A stretch of DNA of 64,000 bases from Stentor roeselii (GCA_006503475.1 RSEH01000025.1:62001-126000), one strand, 5' to 3'. Positions 46,039-56,956 are shown, numbered from the stretch's first letter. Notes: generated by a model not told the origin, from the letters alone. Made by a program: numbers and translations.

Positions 46039-47505
46039 TTAACATTTTGAAAGAACAATATCCTGAAACTCCTGCAAATCAATTTCGCCATCACCATTTT
46101 GATCAACAAGCTGAATAATTTCTTGCCAAACTCCTTCATCACTTTCAAAATCCCCTTGCAAGACCTGTTTCAACTCATCAGCAGAGATAGTTCCACTATT
46201 ATCTCTATCAAACATGCGAAAAGCCTGTTTTAAATTTTCATTACTCAGAACTTTCCGAGCATCAAGATTAGCTTTCAAGAATTCAGAGTAATCAATAAAT
46301 CCATTATTATCAGTGTCAACTTCTTTCATGATTCTTTCAGCTTCTTTAGTAGCTTCTTCAATACCCATGGTAAGAGAGTACTGATCAATGAGTTCTTGAA
46401 TACTGAGCTTTCCATCTCCATTTTTATCAATAGTTTTGAAAACTTCTCTTAAAATCCTTGTTTCTTTCAGTGATATGCACTGGGTGGTAATAAATGTATG
46501 AACCGCATCACGCAGTTTGTTAGTTGAATGAAAAGTTTGAAGTTTCGATAAAACCCCTACCAAGATGTCGCCATTGCATAAAGGTCTGAATGTCTTCAGG
46601 TCTACCCACTTATGACTGAGGGCTTCTTCAGCAGTTAATCGTGTATCATAGTCACAAATAAGATTTTTTATAAATTCTATCGCTTCTGGAGAGACCTTAT
46701 TCCAGATTTCATTTGGAAAACTGAGGTTGCAAGGTGAGACCCTCGATGTGATCTCAGCGTCGCTATTCCCTGGAAAAGGTGGAGCTCCTGACAACAGAAT
46801 ATAAAGAATAACCCCAGCACTCCAAATATCAGCTTTGGTATCATATTCTCCATTAATAACTTCAGGTGCAATATAATAAGGAGTTCCAATCATTCCAGAA
46901 ATTTTTTTATTATCAGTCATGACAGAAGTTCCAAAGTCAATAATTTTGATATTAAGCACATCATGTTGTTCTTCCAACAAAATATTTTCAGGTTTCAAGT
47001 CTCGATGAATAATGCTCTTGCTGTGCATGTAAGCCAAAGCCGAAAAAATCTGATGCATGATTTGCGCTGCATGGATTTCATTGAAGTTCTTTCGTTTGAT
47101 GATTTCTCCGAATAACTCGCCTCCACTGCAGTACTCCATCACGATGTACAAACGCCGAGAGTCTTCGAAGAACTCGTAAATTCGAATGATGTTCGGATGG
47201 TCGAGGGACTTTAAAATGGTTATTTCGGAGATTAGGTTTGAACGCTTTAGCTCTGACTGGTAAAGCTGCTTTTTGAATATTTTTACTGCTCGACTTTCAC
47301 CGTTGTCTCGATGGTAACAAAGACGGACCTCGCCGTAGGTGCCTGTTCCGAGAATTGCACCGATTCGGTAGACTTCTTGAAACTTTAACTCGTTTTCACA
47401 TACGAATAGACCGGGTTGTACTATTATTTGTTTCACTGAAGATATTTTGTTGGTTGATTCGGAATTTATCACTTTTCGTGTTGTTCGGGCGATTGAACAA
47501 CCCAT
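46039..47505 (-). CDS. Calcium-dependent protein kinase (CDPK)
   Basis: 488 residues with the standard CDPK layout: acylated start MGCSIART (Gly2, Cys3), kinase domain about 45-310 (GTGTYGEVRL, AVKIFKK, HRDLKPENILLE, DFGTSVMTDN, GTPYYIAPEV), an autoinhibitory junction, and four EF-hands with complete loops: DKNGDGKLSIQE, DTDNNGFIDYSE, DRDNSGTISADE, DQNGDGEIDLQE. It couples Ca2+ to Ser/Thr phosphorylation, probably at a membrane. Well known from ciliates, plants and apicomplexans. The two PP2Cs with similar acyl signals are plausible antagonists (inference). Confidence 0.96.
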   Translation of the reverse strand: MGCSIARTTRKVINSESTNKISSVKQIIVQPGLFVCENELKFQEVYRIGAILGTGTYGEVRLCYHRDNGESRAVKIFKKQLYQSELKRSNLISEITILKSLDHPNIIRIYEFFEDSRRLYIVMEYCSGGELFGEIIKRKNFNEIHAAQIMHQIFSALAYMHSKSIIHRDLKPENILLEEQHDVLNIKIIDFGTSVMTDNKKISGMIGTPYYIAPEVINGEYDTKADIWSAGVILYILLSGAPPFPGNSDAEITSRVSPCNLSFPNEIWNKVSPEAIEFIKNLICDYDTRLTAEEALSHKWVDLKTFRPLCNGDILVGVLSKLQTFHSTNKLRDAVHTFITTQCISLKETRILREVFKTIDKNGDGKLSIQELIDQYSLTMGIEEATKEAERIMKEVDTDNNGFIDYSEFLKANLDARKVLSNENLKQAFRMFDRDNSGTISADELKQVLQGDFESDEGVWQEIIQLVDQNGDGEIDLQEFQDIVLSKC

Positions 47506-47793
47506 TGTTTATTAGAGCGATTTCAAGGTTTTACAGAGTATTGAAGGTATTTGAGGATTGATTAGGTATTTGAATGTTTTAGGAATTAAATCAGGGAATA
47601 TGTTACAAATATTTTTTTTTGTGAAAGGAAATTTTTGATGAGTTAAATTTTCTATTGTTTTTTATTGTATCTTGATATTTTATAATAATTTTATTGAAAG
47701 AAAAGCAGATTTATAAGTTTCTGAAAATTACCTGTATAAAAATTTATCTACTATGGCTTATTGGAATATTTTCTATAAATATAGACATTTATA

Positions 47794-48846
47794 ATGGAAA
47801 ATCAAGAGAATCAAATCACATGCAGAACCGAATTCAAAGAAATAATCTTTAACAACCCTCACAATTTCAACTACGCTGCAGGTTTTTCCAAAGACAGCTT
47901 AATACTGGTTTTTGCGATAGGTATCTATGAGTTATTCGCTCGGTTCAAGAATAAACCATTATCCAACTGTCTCAAGCCCTTAAAGTTCGAGCTTGATAAA
48001 CTTTCGAATAAAGCAAAAAATGAGTACCCAGACCAAGCATCTATAATCGACTTTTACATGCTTTTTCTCCAAGAAATTGAAAAATTCCAAGATTCGGTAA
48101 CAGCTTTCAAATACTTACTTGCAAACACTATCTTGCAACAACAAAATTATGTTCAAATGGCAGGAATCGGCTTCAGGTTGATGGTTTCCATGTTATTTGA
48201 AAACAAGCCAGATTACAAAGCCATGATTCAATGTGGGACTGACCTAACGAAAATAAAAGGATTGATTTTGTATAACATTTGCCAAACTTTTTGTATTCAG
48301 GTAGAAGTTTATGATGAGCATGAAAAGGAAATTCATAAGGGGGCAAAGATTGGAGAATTTCCGATTTTGAATTTATTTACTTGGAATTCCAATTATTATT
48401 TGCTTTACAATCAGAGTATGATAGGTGAATGGAATGGAATTCCGATACCTGATCATGATTTAGATAAACCGCCTTTCAAACTTCAGAGAAATACACATGC
48501 TCCTATTCAATCTCAGCCTGCACCTGTTCAACCTCAAATGAATCCACTTTCAGTGATGAACTTCAATGATACAAATGGAGTCTTAAAGCAATTGGTTGTC
48601 AAGCTATCTGAAGAATTACTTAGCCAAAACACATTTTCTGAACAATTTTCAGATTTTGTTAGTCTTTGTGTTAAGCATAACCAAGAAGTTGGCACCATTA
48701 GGACTCTTCAGAAGTTTATCAATCCATTCAAAGAGCAAACTAATAAAAAAATTGTAGTAGCTGAGCCTGATTCTTCAGATATTTTGATGGAATCAAGGAT
48801 TAGCATAGAAAGAAGTGCTAGAAACTTGAACTCTTATAGGAAATAA
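47794..48846 (+). CDS. Otubain-like (peptidase C65) fold lacking the catalytic Cys and His
   Basis: 350 residues. Residues about 25-215 follow otubain segment by segment: LILVFAIGIYELFARF at the place of CFYRAxGFxxLExLL, IIDFYMLFLQEIEKF (otubain IEDFHNTFMDLIEQV), YVQMAGIGFRLMVS (YLVVYLRLLTS), then LILYNICQTFCIQVEVYDEH (IIALAQALSVSIQVEYMD) and FTWNSNYYLLYNQ (VYLLYRPGHYDILY). The active-site GNC is KDS (33-35) and the terminal GHYDILY is replaced by SMIGEW, so a deubiquitinase activity is unlikely. The C-terminal third (Pro/Gln-rich, then helical) is not recognised. The assignment is by eye and moderate. Confidence 0.72.
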   Translation: MENQENQITCRTEFKEIIFNNPHNFNYAAGFSKDSLILVFAIGIYELFARFKNKPLSNCLKPLKFELDKLSNKAKNEYPDQASIIDFYMLFLQEIEKFQDSVTAFKYLLANTILQQQNYVQMAGIGFRLMVSMLFENKPDYKAMIQCGTDLTKIKGLILYNICQTFCIQVEVYDEHEKEIHKGAKIGEFPILNLFTWNSNYYLLYNQSMIGEWNGIPIPDHDLDKPPFKLQRNTHAPIQSQPAPVQPQMNPLSVMNFNDTNGVLKQLVVKLSEELLSQNTFSEQFSDFVSLCVKHNQEVGTIRTLQKFINPFKEQTNKKIVVAEPDSSDILMESRISIERSARNLNSYRK

Positions 48847-49137
48847 TAAATTATTAGTTTAAGCATAATTAAATGATCTTCTTATATTAACCTCCACAAA
48901 TTATGTAATTCATCATTAATGCAAATATTATGATAATGAGATAATTACTTTTTTCGTCTTTTTTTACACTTTTCTATTTTTGAGGTTTTTTATAATATTT
49001 CTCATTTTTGAGCTCTTATTGATATTTTTGTTTATTTGAGGACTTTAAACTATTTAAGGGTCTGAAAATGTTCCTTTATGCAAGAAAACTTGATTGCATT
49101 TTAATCTGATTAATTCATTTACTAAAAACGACTAAAT

Positions 49138-49995
49138 ATGAGTTATCTAGTTCAAGACTTAGAACAGTTCGCCTCAACTTACTACTCTGACAATAACAGC
49201 GAAATCATCAAGCAATACATTTCTCTAAAATCTTATCTTCAGAAGCACCAAGACCAGGAAAACATTCTTTCCTCAAATCCCGAGTTCCTTCTTTTCGATG
49301 AAGAATTCAAAGCTATTCAAGATCAAACTTCTTACCTGTTGCGTTCCAACTGGTCAGATGTTGTTAAAACTCCTGATTTATCGATACAAACGAGTAGAAG
49401 TGAGAATGAATTCCTCACAAAATTGAGATTCACAGTCAATGCAAGTCCTTTACAAGTTTTTTCAGTTCTTTATGAAAATGATTTGGTCGGTGAATGGATG
49501 AAAACTATGAAGTCTTCTAAGACTCTGAGAAAAATAAGCAAGTTCAGAAAAGTTATTCAAAATTTTTATAAACTTCCATGGCCCCTTGTGAACCGTCACA
49601 GTATTTTAAATGTTCGATATCTTTTGATGCCTGAACTACATTCGATCTTGGTCTTAAGCTATACTCCACAAGATCATATGATAAACCCAGTAAACTTCGA
49701 TAAATACATCGAGATGGTCCTTCCCTCAGCATCAGCCTGGCTGAAGTGCATCGGGGATCAAAGCGAGCTAACAATAATAATCCAAGCAAACAAATACATC
49801 GTAACCTCCACTTAGAATGCAATCCCATCATGGATAGTAAACTTCCTAATCAGCAGTTCATTCAAAGAAATAGTAAAAGACTTCCAGTTACTTTTCCCCG
49901 TCTTTTCCGAGTCCAAATACGAAGAAGCATTAAAAGCAGACATCGAAGGAGTCTACTCAGAAGTATCAAAACAAATGGGAATAAAACCTAATTAA
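49138..49995 (+). CDS. START-domain lipid-binding protein, one 15-nt intron
   Basis: 280 residues, coding parts 49138-49800 and 49816-49995. After an N-terminal helical segment of about 95 residues comes a START-like domain: FTVNASPLQVFSVLYENDLVGEW (helix after strand 1), NFYKLPWPLVNRHSI (the PWPxxxRD-type loop of PCTP/StAR relatives), VLSYTP, and past the intron a long C-terminal helix closing the pocket (SWIVNFLISSSFKEIVKDF). It should bind a lipid or sterol in the cytosol; ligand unknown. The intron at 49801-49815 contains the TAG that otherwise removes the last helix. Confidence 0.88.
49801..49815 (+). other. Intron, 15 nt, in the START gene
   Basis: GTAACCTCCACTTAG, A at position 10; removal joins NKYI to NAIPSWIVNFL in frame. 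Confidence 0.92.
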
Positions 49996-50017
49996 ACCTT
50001 TTTCAGTACTATCCCAC

Positions 50018-52075
50018 CTACAAGTCAATCATCATTTTCGCCTTCAAAGCAACATCAAAAGCGTAAAACTCGACAAATCCACTGACATCAGGAGCGACAG
50101 CAGCCTTCAAATATCCAAAAAGTTGAAAAGCCTCAGGTCTGAAATTGATAATTTCATCAACATCCTCATCTCTAAACAACGCCCTGAACATCGGCGTGGA
50201 AAGAGTCGAGTCTTTATCTGAATTCGGTCTAAGTCGATCAACTCCTCTTTGCAAGTCATAACTTCCACTCACTTCAAATCGAACATCAGCATCAAAATCA
50301 TGAGAAAGTTTATTTTCCAGTCTTTTCCAAAAGTTTTCTCCTCCTTGTGACCTTTGCTTGACTATCCTTGCACAAGCGATGCGAACGTTGACAGTTTTAT
50401 CTTCACATAAAGCTTCGAATTCTTCTCCATAAACTTCAGGAAAATTTAAAAGACTATGAAGTTGACCGCATGCAGAAATAAATGAAAGTCTTTCAGTCCA
50501 ACTTCCAGAAGACAAGTCTCTAAACTCAACAAGAACTTGATGAGAAGAGTCTTGAGCCAAAAAAACGATTTTTCCAAGAACGATAGAAGCGGCTTCTCTG
50601 ATTTTACTCACCTTGTCAGCTAGAAGACTCATTACAATCGGGTAAAAGTCATTTAAAACAACTGATAACTGAAAAAGGTCAACAAGGTCCTTCAACTGCT
50701 CAGCAACTGAAAGTCGAATTCGCCAATTTCCGGAAAACTTATGAAGAACTTTCAGGAATTTCACAAAAGACCCTCTTTTTTCAAGAGTTATTCTTGATAA
50801 GAACCTGGAAAGACCGTTTAAAGCAAGTTGCTTAGTTGCTGCATTTTCACTGAAAACGTTTTCATAGATCCCTGTGAGTTCTTCAGAAGCCAGGCTTATT
50901 CCCAAGATTTTCGCGATTTCATGAAAACCGAGTAATAAAGATTTCTTAGCTTTCAAGTCCGCTTCTTTTAAAATAGTTAAAAAGCCAGGTCTCAAAGTTT
51001 CCCATCTCATTTTTCCAAGTTTTTCCAGAACAGCTGGAAAATAATACGAGAAGTGAAATTGAAACTCGCCTTTATTACTGGAGTTGCTGGAAAGTGCTAA
51101 AAAAGCTTCGACCATTTCTTCTGGAACTGTTACTTTACAGTTGTAGATGCAGGGTCCAAGTTGAAGCCAGATGCACTGCTTCACGTTGTTTGACTTGTCC
51201 TTGAGAAGGTCGAGGAAAAGAGCGAGGACGAATAAGTTCTTGCTGGTGTCCTTCAGACCTTCGAATAACTCGCAGATGTTCTCAGCGCAAGCCTTGCGAA
51301 CCCCCCAGATGCTGTCTTTAACAAGGTCTCTAAAGGTGAAAAGCAGTTTATCAACAGAAGCTGGATTTTGAATAGTGTTGCAAAGTCTTGGAACACATTC
51401 AGCTACAGCTTTTCTGACTTTCACTACATTTTCAGTCGCAAGCATCATCGCTTCTTTCATGATAAAACATTCACAAACGTCTGAATCGACTAAAGGTATC
51501 AAAGACTTGAGAGTTGTAAGTGCTTTTATCCTGGTTTCTTCTTCATCGTCATGCAAAATCCTTAAAATTAAAGTCAAAATGCATCTTGCTCGATCTTCAC
51601 TGTTAAGACTCTCTGCGATTATCAATGAAGACCCACAAGCTGCTTTCAGGATTTCTTGATTCTTGTCTTCTAACATTGAGTCTAAAAGAGGAATTAAAAT
51701 TGAAAGGACTGAGTCGTAATGGTTGAAGTCTTTAATCAAGGTCTTTGAAAGAGGACCGAGTTGAGATGCGAGTTCGATTCGCACTTCGACTGAATCTTTC
51801 ATCTAAATTTGGATTACAAGCTTTTCGAGACTTGAAAAGAGGTAGTTTAAGTTACTTGAACCTAACATTTGCATTAGATCTTCGAGATCTTTGGAGAATT
51901 TCACTCTTTCGCTTTGCTCTGATGATTGGATGTAGGAAGATATCTTGAAGATTGCATAGTCGATTGAACGGTCACCGGTTTTTTTTAGGAAGTGGCAGAG
52001 ACCTGGACCGTTTATGTCGTCTTTGTCCAGGTAGGAGATTGACTCGATTATACTCGCACCTCCTGGAAATTCCAT
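50018..52075 (-). CDS. PPP4R1: HEAT-repeat phosphatase regulatory subunit, PPP4R1-like, one 15-nt intron
   Basis: 680 residues, coding parts 51818-52075 and 50018-51802. Two frames meet at a stop followed directly by ATG; the 15-nt intron at 51803-51817 unites them (SSLEKL joined to MKDSVEVRIEL). The product is a string of HEAT repeats. The segment DLVKDSIWGVRKACAENICEL followed by FLDLLKDKSN...QLGPCI closely follows PPP4R1 (DPVWGVRKACAE..., LGPFI), the regulatory A-like subunit of protein phosphatase 4, rather than PP2A-A. It would scaffold the PP4 catalytic subunit. It converges with the START gene (22 bp gap). Confidence 0.9.
51803..51817 (-). other. Intron, 15 nt, in the PPP4R1-like gene
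   Basis: GTAATCCAAATTTAG on the minus strand, A at position 10. It ends right before an ATG, which mimics a separate downstream gene start. Confidence 0.93.
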
Positions 52076-53984
52076 TTTTTTTGAGATGATTTAGGTTTTT
52101 TGGGGAATTTTTAGATGGGGTTTAGAGGGTTTTGGTAGGGGATTGGTGGAGGGAGATGGCATGGATGGTAATATTGACTTTTTTTGGATTGAGATAGGTT
52201 ATTCAATATTATGGAAAGATTTAATTTTTAGTTTAGTTAATTGATTTATCTTACACCTGAAAACTAGAAAAAAATCACAAATAGGCTTAGACAATTGCAT
52301 AGGCTTTATCATTTAGTGAAATTTAAATTTTTACTTTAGTAAAATGAAGGTATATAATTATTCAATAGTTTATTTCAAAAAATATTTTGGATAATTTTTT
52401 TTTAATATTTTTAAGTTCTTTGATTTATTAATTTGGATAATTTTATTCAAAATTTACATTATAGATATTTTTAATCTACTTATCATATCTTAGAATTATT
52501 TATTGAATTAATTAAATTATAAGTATATCTTTGTTGAAAAACTAGTTAAATTATTTTGTAAACTATTTTTGAATCAAATAATTTTCTTATTATTTTAAAA
52601 TTTTATCTTAAGATAAACCCTAATAAAAATTAATTCTTGAAAAAATGCTCTAATTATTTAATTTAAGAATCATAACGAAAATACTTTGAATACTAATTAA
52701 GTCTCAAAATCTTTTTTTAATTTCTCAATAATCAACTTAATCTTTCTTATGTAATCTATACCAAACTTTGCGCCGATATCCTATAAAAATAACTTAATAA
52801 TATTTTTCTTCATATGCATGGACAGTTCATAAAGTTAATGTTGCAAATTAGTATTAATTTTGTTTAATTCTTCAGCAGAGTGGTCTGGATATCTATATGA
52901 TATGGAGACTCAATCTTGATAGCTCCCTAGAATGAACTTGCTGATATTGAGAATATTAAATTCCAGAAGCTTAAAAAACTTTTTTAATCACTTAGTATCA
53001 CTTAAAAATGCTAAATTTTCATAAGTCAACTGCTTAAGTTCAAAGACACTTTAGCACTTCGATTAATAAGGTTGCTTACAATTTAAATAAGTTCATTTAG
53101 TTTAGGTTAGGTGATTCTTTAAAATAAATTTCAATTGCTTTTGAGTCATTTTCCTCTTAGGATTTGGGAGCCTAAAATCCTTGATGTTGATGAAGGACAT
53201 AATTCAGTAAATATTTTATTTGAAATACTGAGTTTATACCCCGGCTGGTTCTAGATATTTTTATCTCCAAACAAAAGTTTCTCTAGGGTTAAAACTGCAA
53301 ATCAATCACCTGATGGAATTATTTTATGGATTGACCATCTAAATAGCATGATCTTCACTTTTCACAAGTTTACTTACATTATTATGGTTGAAATAATCTG
53401 TTAGATTTGTTCTCTCAAGGTAACATCAAAGCACAGGAAAGGTACCTAAAGTTTAAGCTAAAGAATATTCAAGTCAAGAATAAGAATGAGTGAGACCTAT
53501 ATTCCTCAAGTAATCCCGAAAAAGAGCCCAGGTCCCAAAGATTATACGATTAACTGTAAACTACATTTACCACTTTGATAATTCAAAATCCATAAATTAC
53601 TATCATTTATTCAAGCACCTATTATGAATAATGAAAATTATGAAACATTGGCGAAAGCTAATTAGAATAATATGTGGGAAAATATTACAAATTTAATGTG
53701 ATAGAATAAAAATTGAGACTTGCACTGATATTATCTTTATATATAAACAAATAATATTACTTTAAATGATAAAATATTTCTAAAATATTATTGAATGATT
53801 AGAAATTCAACTTTTCTCCTGAAATTCTCTCTACAACACAAACCCCAAAAATCATCTAAACTAAAATTAACAACCTTTCAATCTTTCCCAAAATAAATCC
53901 ATAAATCTCCTAAAATCAATCCCTCCTCAATCCTTCCCTAACCCCCTTCATCTCAAATTAAACCTCTCTAAAACTTCAATTATA
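52076..53984. other. Gene-poor AT-rich stretch of 1.9 kb
   Basis: Between two divergent genes. The first 130 bp (52076-52200) are G-rich on the plus strand, the last 170 bp (about 53815-53984) C-rich and G-poor, the usual upstream signature of the two flanking genes. The 1.6 kb between holds no ATG-started frame of note, no tRNA and no repeat that I can see. One frame has few TGA codons, but GAA triplets do not favour it clearly, so I call nothing. Confidence 0.6.
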
Positions 53985-55160
53985 ATGTCAGTTAAGCTTC
54001 ACATGAAAGACCGTCTAAAAGAAATTCTCCAAACTCCAAAAGAAGACCGAAGCGATTCCGACCTTTCCGACCTAGCCGACTTAGTAGGAGTAACATCTAA
54101 TCAGGACCTAAAGCTCTTCGAAGACTTTAAATATTCCCCAAAATTCAAGTCAATCTGTTCACTTCTCTCCTTCCGCTCCTTCGGGATAAAGCAGCGAATT
54201 TACACAGAAGGTGAAGAAGGCGACTGTTTTTATTTAATCCTCTCAGGAAGGGTCGGTATTTACATAAACACTAACAAAGACGGTAAAATTCGTCTAAACA
54301 ACATCGCAGAGCTGAAAGAAGGAGACTGCTTCGGCGAGTCTGCCCTTTTATACGGCGCCAAGCACAAGTCTTCAGCGATCACCACCACAAACGTCGAGGT
54401 GATGACCTTGAAAAAGTCTGACTACGACGCAGAATTTAAAGGCGATGAAGGCCTAATCCAGAAAAAAATCCTGAAATTCTTCAAAAAACAGCCGATTTTT
54501 TCAAGGATTCCAGAAGAAAAACTTGAATTTATCGTGAAAAAGACAAAACGTGGGGTGGAATATAAAACTAATGATGTCATCTGTAAACAGTCCTCACTTG
54601 CTGATGCTTTTTTCTTTCTCGCGAAAGGCAGGGCGAAGATTTTAAAACGAGTGGATTTTAAAAGGTCGAATAAAGTTTTAGTGGCGCCAACAGCGAGGGA
54701 TTATGAGTATAAGTCTTATGAAAGTAAACTTATCGACTTGGAAGAAGTCTCTAAAGGCTCCATGATCGGCGCTTTTGAAGCTTTGAGGAACATGCCTTAT
54801 CAAACTTCAGTCATCTGCTCCATGCCCTGCCTGGTCTACAAGGTTTCCCTGCAAGACTTAAGACTTCTTGATTTTTTTGAAACTCAAGGAATGGTATCTT
54901 CAACTTTATCCCCTCCGAACGATTCAGAAATCAGAAACAAGTACTTAAATGATACTTTGTGGAACTCTTATCGGAATAACTTCGTCGATAGTGTCAGAAA
55001 AGAAAAGAAATTTAAAGAAAGGTTCAACTTTCGCATGCCGCCTTTGAATTGGTATAAAGGAAGAAGTATCACACCTGAAAATGTTTTTGGAATGCCGAAA
55101 ACGCATCTTCGACTCACGACGATTGACAAGCTGATACCGGTCTCTAGGTCGGAAATTTAA
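53985..55160 (+). CDS. Cyclic-nucleotide-binding-domain protein, no kinase
   Basis: 391 residues with one clear and one degenerate cNMP-binding domain. The first (about 45-150) has the strand-loop KQRIYTEGEEGDCFYLILSGRVGIY and the phosphate cassette GDCFGESALLYGAKHKSSA, in which the conserved Arg is replaced by Lys. The second (about 165-300) keeps the fold (FSRIPEEKLEFIVKKTKR, DAFFFLAKGRAKIL, GSMIGAFEALRN) but lacks the Arg. Architecture fits the CRIS1/CNBD2-type ciliary proteins rather than PKA regulatory subunits, as no inhibitor site or docking domain is seen. A 15-mer at 54090-54104 fits the intron motif but is stop-free. Confidence 0.88.
   Translation: MSVKLHMKDRLKEILQTPKEDRSDSDLSDLADLVGVTSNQDLKLFEDFKYSPKFKSICSLLSFRSFGIKQRIYTEGEEGDCFYLILSGRVGIYINTNKDGKIRLNNIAELKEGDCFGESALLYGAKHKSSAITTTNVEVMTLKKSDYDAEFKGDEGLIQKKILKFFKKQPIFSRIPEEKLEFIVKKTKRGVEYKTNDVICKQSSLADAFFFLAKGRAKILKRVDFKRSNKVLVAPTARDYEYKSYESKLIDLEEVSKGSMIGAFEALRNMPYQTSVICSMPCLVYKVSLQDLRLLDFFETQGMVSSTLSPPNDSEIRNKYLNDTLWNSYRNNFVDSVRKEKKFKERFNFRMPPLNWYKGRSITPENVFGMPKTHLRLTTIDKLIPVSRSEI
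54090..54104 (+). other. Candidate stop-free 15-nt intron in the cNMP-binding gene
   Basis: GTAACATCTAATCAG with A at position 10, exactly between codons; removal would join DLVG to DLKLFEDF. Unproven. Confidence 0.45.
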
Positions 55161-55177
55161 AGTTAATTATGTATTTT

Positions 55178-55870
55178 TTAGCAGTCGCTTCGCTTCTTAC
55201 GGAAGGCCTGCTGGCGAAGAGAGGCTATTGCTCTTTGGTTCTCTTCGATTGCTTTCATCATGAAGGTCTGCTTGTCGCTTATGTCTTTTAGCATTAGAAG
55301 GATGCTTTCACAGACTTTTGATGAGTTTTCTGACTCGAAACTTGCTTCTAGGCTTTGTTCTCGTGAGGAGGCACGGAACTTTGGTTCTGATCTTTTACTA
55401 AACTGTGAAAGTTCAGTCATAAACTTATCAACCTCATCTCTAAGTCCAGTTCTTTTCGGCGAAGGTTCAAAGTGACTATTTCCTTCAGGTAAAGATTCAA
55501 TGATTTTAATAAGTCGATTTCTAGGGCCAATAGGAATTTTCATATCAATTAGATCCTCCTTGGTGAGAAAAGGAAGGTCCGCGAAAGTCAGCTGATTTTC
55601 CAGAAAATAAGAAACATATTGTTCAAAGCCATTCGAAACCAAAAAGTCTTCAAGTGAATCGTCACGCTTTTGAGAAGGTGTCCGAATTCTGGTCTCTTTG
55701 CAGGTATCTGACAGAATGGAAGAGTTTGAAGGCTTCAAAGGACTTCTCATGTTTGAAGCTATTTGGTTTATTCGTTGTTTAATCAGCAATAACTTCGGAT
55801 CTCGAGACGGTGACGAGTTTCTTGGAGCTGTCTTGTATCTTGGCTTGGTCTGGATGCGGGAAGATGACAT
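55178..55870 (-). CDS. SAM-domain protein
   Basis: 230 residues. A sterile alpha motif lies at about 71-127 (LEDFLVSNGFEQYVSYFLEN, FADLPFLTKEDLIDMKIP, GPRNRLIKIIESL), with the usual five-helix spacing. Before it is a basic, Ser/Pro-rich tail, after it a coiled-coil-like C-terminus (SILLMLKDISDKQTFMMKAI). SAM domains oligomerise or bind partners; in ciliates many sit in cytoskeletal scaffolds. It converges with the cNMP-binding gene, 17 bp apart. Confidence 0.88.
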   Translation of the reverse strand: MSSSRIQTKPRYKTAPRNSSPSRDPKLLLIKQRINQIASNMRSPLKPSNSSILSDTCKETRIRTPSQKRDDSLEDFLVSNGFEQYVSYFLENQLTFADLPFLTKEDLIDMKIPIGPRNRLIKIIESLPEGNSHFEPSPKRTGLRDEVDKFMTELSQFSKRSEPKFRASSREQSLEASFESENSSKVCESILLMLKDISDKQTFMMKAIEENQRAIASLRQQAFRKKRSDC

Positions 55871-56098
55871 TTTTTATTTTTGAATATTAAGAATTTGTTA
55901 TTCGCGTGGTTTAGTTGAGAATGTTTTAAAGATTTAAGGAGAATTTTTTAGGTTTCAAGAAAATATTAGAAAAATTCATTTTCAGATAATATTCAATTAT
56001 TGAAAATATTAAGGATAGAAAAAAATCAAAGAAAGGCGAATTATGATCTCTTAAAACTAAAATTGATATAATTCAAAAGCCATTCGCCTAATCATCTA

Positions 56099-56956
56099 TT
56101 AAAATAAAACCCCAGTCACTATATTAAAATCTCTACAACCTCTCCAAAGGTACTTCAACCGATCAGCCCTTTCAGGGTTAGTCGTGGCAGGTTTATTAAC
56201 AAACAAAGCCCCATAAGTATCATGATAATGATTAGGAATCTGATCAACTTTTTTAAGTCCTCGAGGTTTTTCCTCAGCAGAATCATGACAATCCTCATTA
56301 AAAAACTGTATATTCGGATTCGGTCTTGTATGTCTTGCAATGTTATCAGCCCTGAGTTTTTTCCTGATTTCAACAACCTGTTCATTTCCCTTCACAAACC
56401 CAGCACTTTTCGAAGTAGCTCTTTTCGGAACCTCAACTCCAAGAATAGCTTCTCGATACTCATTAGAAAGAATTCTATTCTTTTTAGTTTCCCTGATTTT
56501 CTCATGTTTAAGTTTCAAGTACTCTAAATTTCTATGTTTTTCAGCTTCAAATAACTGTTTTCTCTTTGAAGGAGGAATGACTTTGCTTAGTTCTTTCAAG
56601 TCCTTTTCCCTTAAATGTTCGATTGAAGCCAATTGGGTTGTTACTTGGTCTAGGTTTAGTTTAGGAGGGGAATAAGGGTTGGTTGATGAGTGGATCAATG
56701 TATTTCCGCAACGCTTTTCGAAGGACTGGACTGGAGGCTGTGTTCTTGGCAAAGTTAAAAATGCGGCGCTTGGTCGAATAGAGCTGTTGGCTGACATCAC
56801 TTGTAACTGCTGAGGAAGGGTTGAAGACTCGGTCGGCAACTTTGATTGAAAGAGTTTCTCGCCCCATGCTGATGCTAAAAAACTGTCGAGATGTTTGACG
56901 TCCCAGGTTGAACCTCTTAGGCTCACTCCTGGTTTATTGTGAAATTCTGGGTTCAT
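56099..56956 (-). CDS. Hypothetical protein
   Basis: 285 residues from the ATG at 56956 (MNPEFHNKPGVSLRGSTWD). The open frame runs further upstream to 57091, but only from TTG and over the true first exon of the divergent USP gene, so I prefer 56956. No family recognised. Features: a central charged helix (KQLFEAEKHRNLEYLKLKHE) and a compact end (NHYHDTYGALFVNKPATTNP, then LKYLWRGCRDFNIVTG) that looks conserved. It is divergent from the USP gene with 52 bp between starts. Confidence 0.75.
   Translation of the reverse strand: MNPEFHNKPGVSLRGSTWDVKHLDSFLASAWGEKLFQSKLPTESSTLPQQLQVMSANSSIRPSAAFLTLPRTQPPVQSFEKRCGNTLIHSSTNPYSPPKLNLDQVTTQLASIEHLREKDLKELSKVIPPSKRKQLFEAEKHRNLEYLKLKHEKIRETKKNRILSNEYREAILGVEVPKRATSKSAGFVKGNEQVVEIRKKLRADNIARHTRPNPNIQFFNEDCHDSAEEKPRGLKKVDQIPNHYHDTYGALFVNKPATTNPERADRLKYLWRGCRDFNIVTGVLF

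Noticed and set aside
51803-52075. Separate 90-residue gene upstream of the HEAT-repeat gene
   Set aside because: Its stop lies inside a perfect 15-nt intron and the two frames join into one HEAT-repeat protein.
52381-53580. Frame in the 1.9-kb gap that reads protein-like if TAA and TAG are taken as glutamine
   Set aside because: Hand counts show little frame bias (GAA 9, 6 and 6 in the three frames), and treating stops as sense makes any frame look open.
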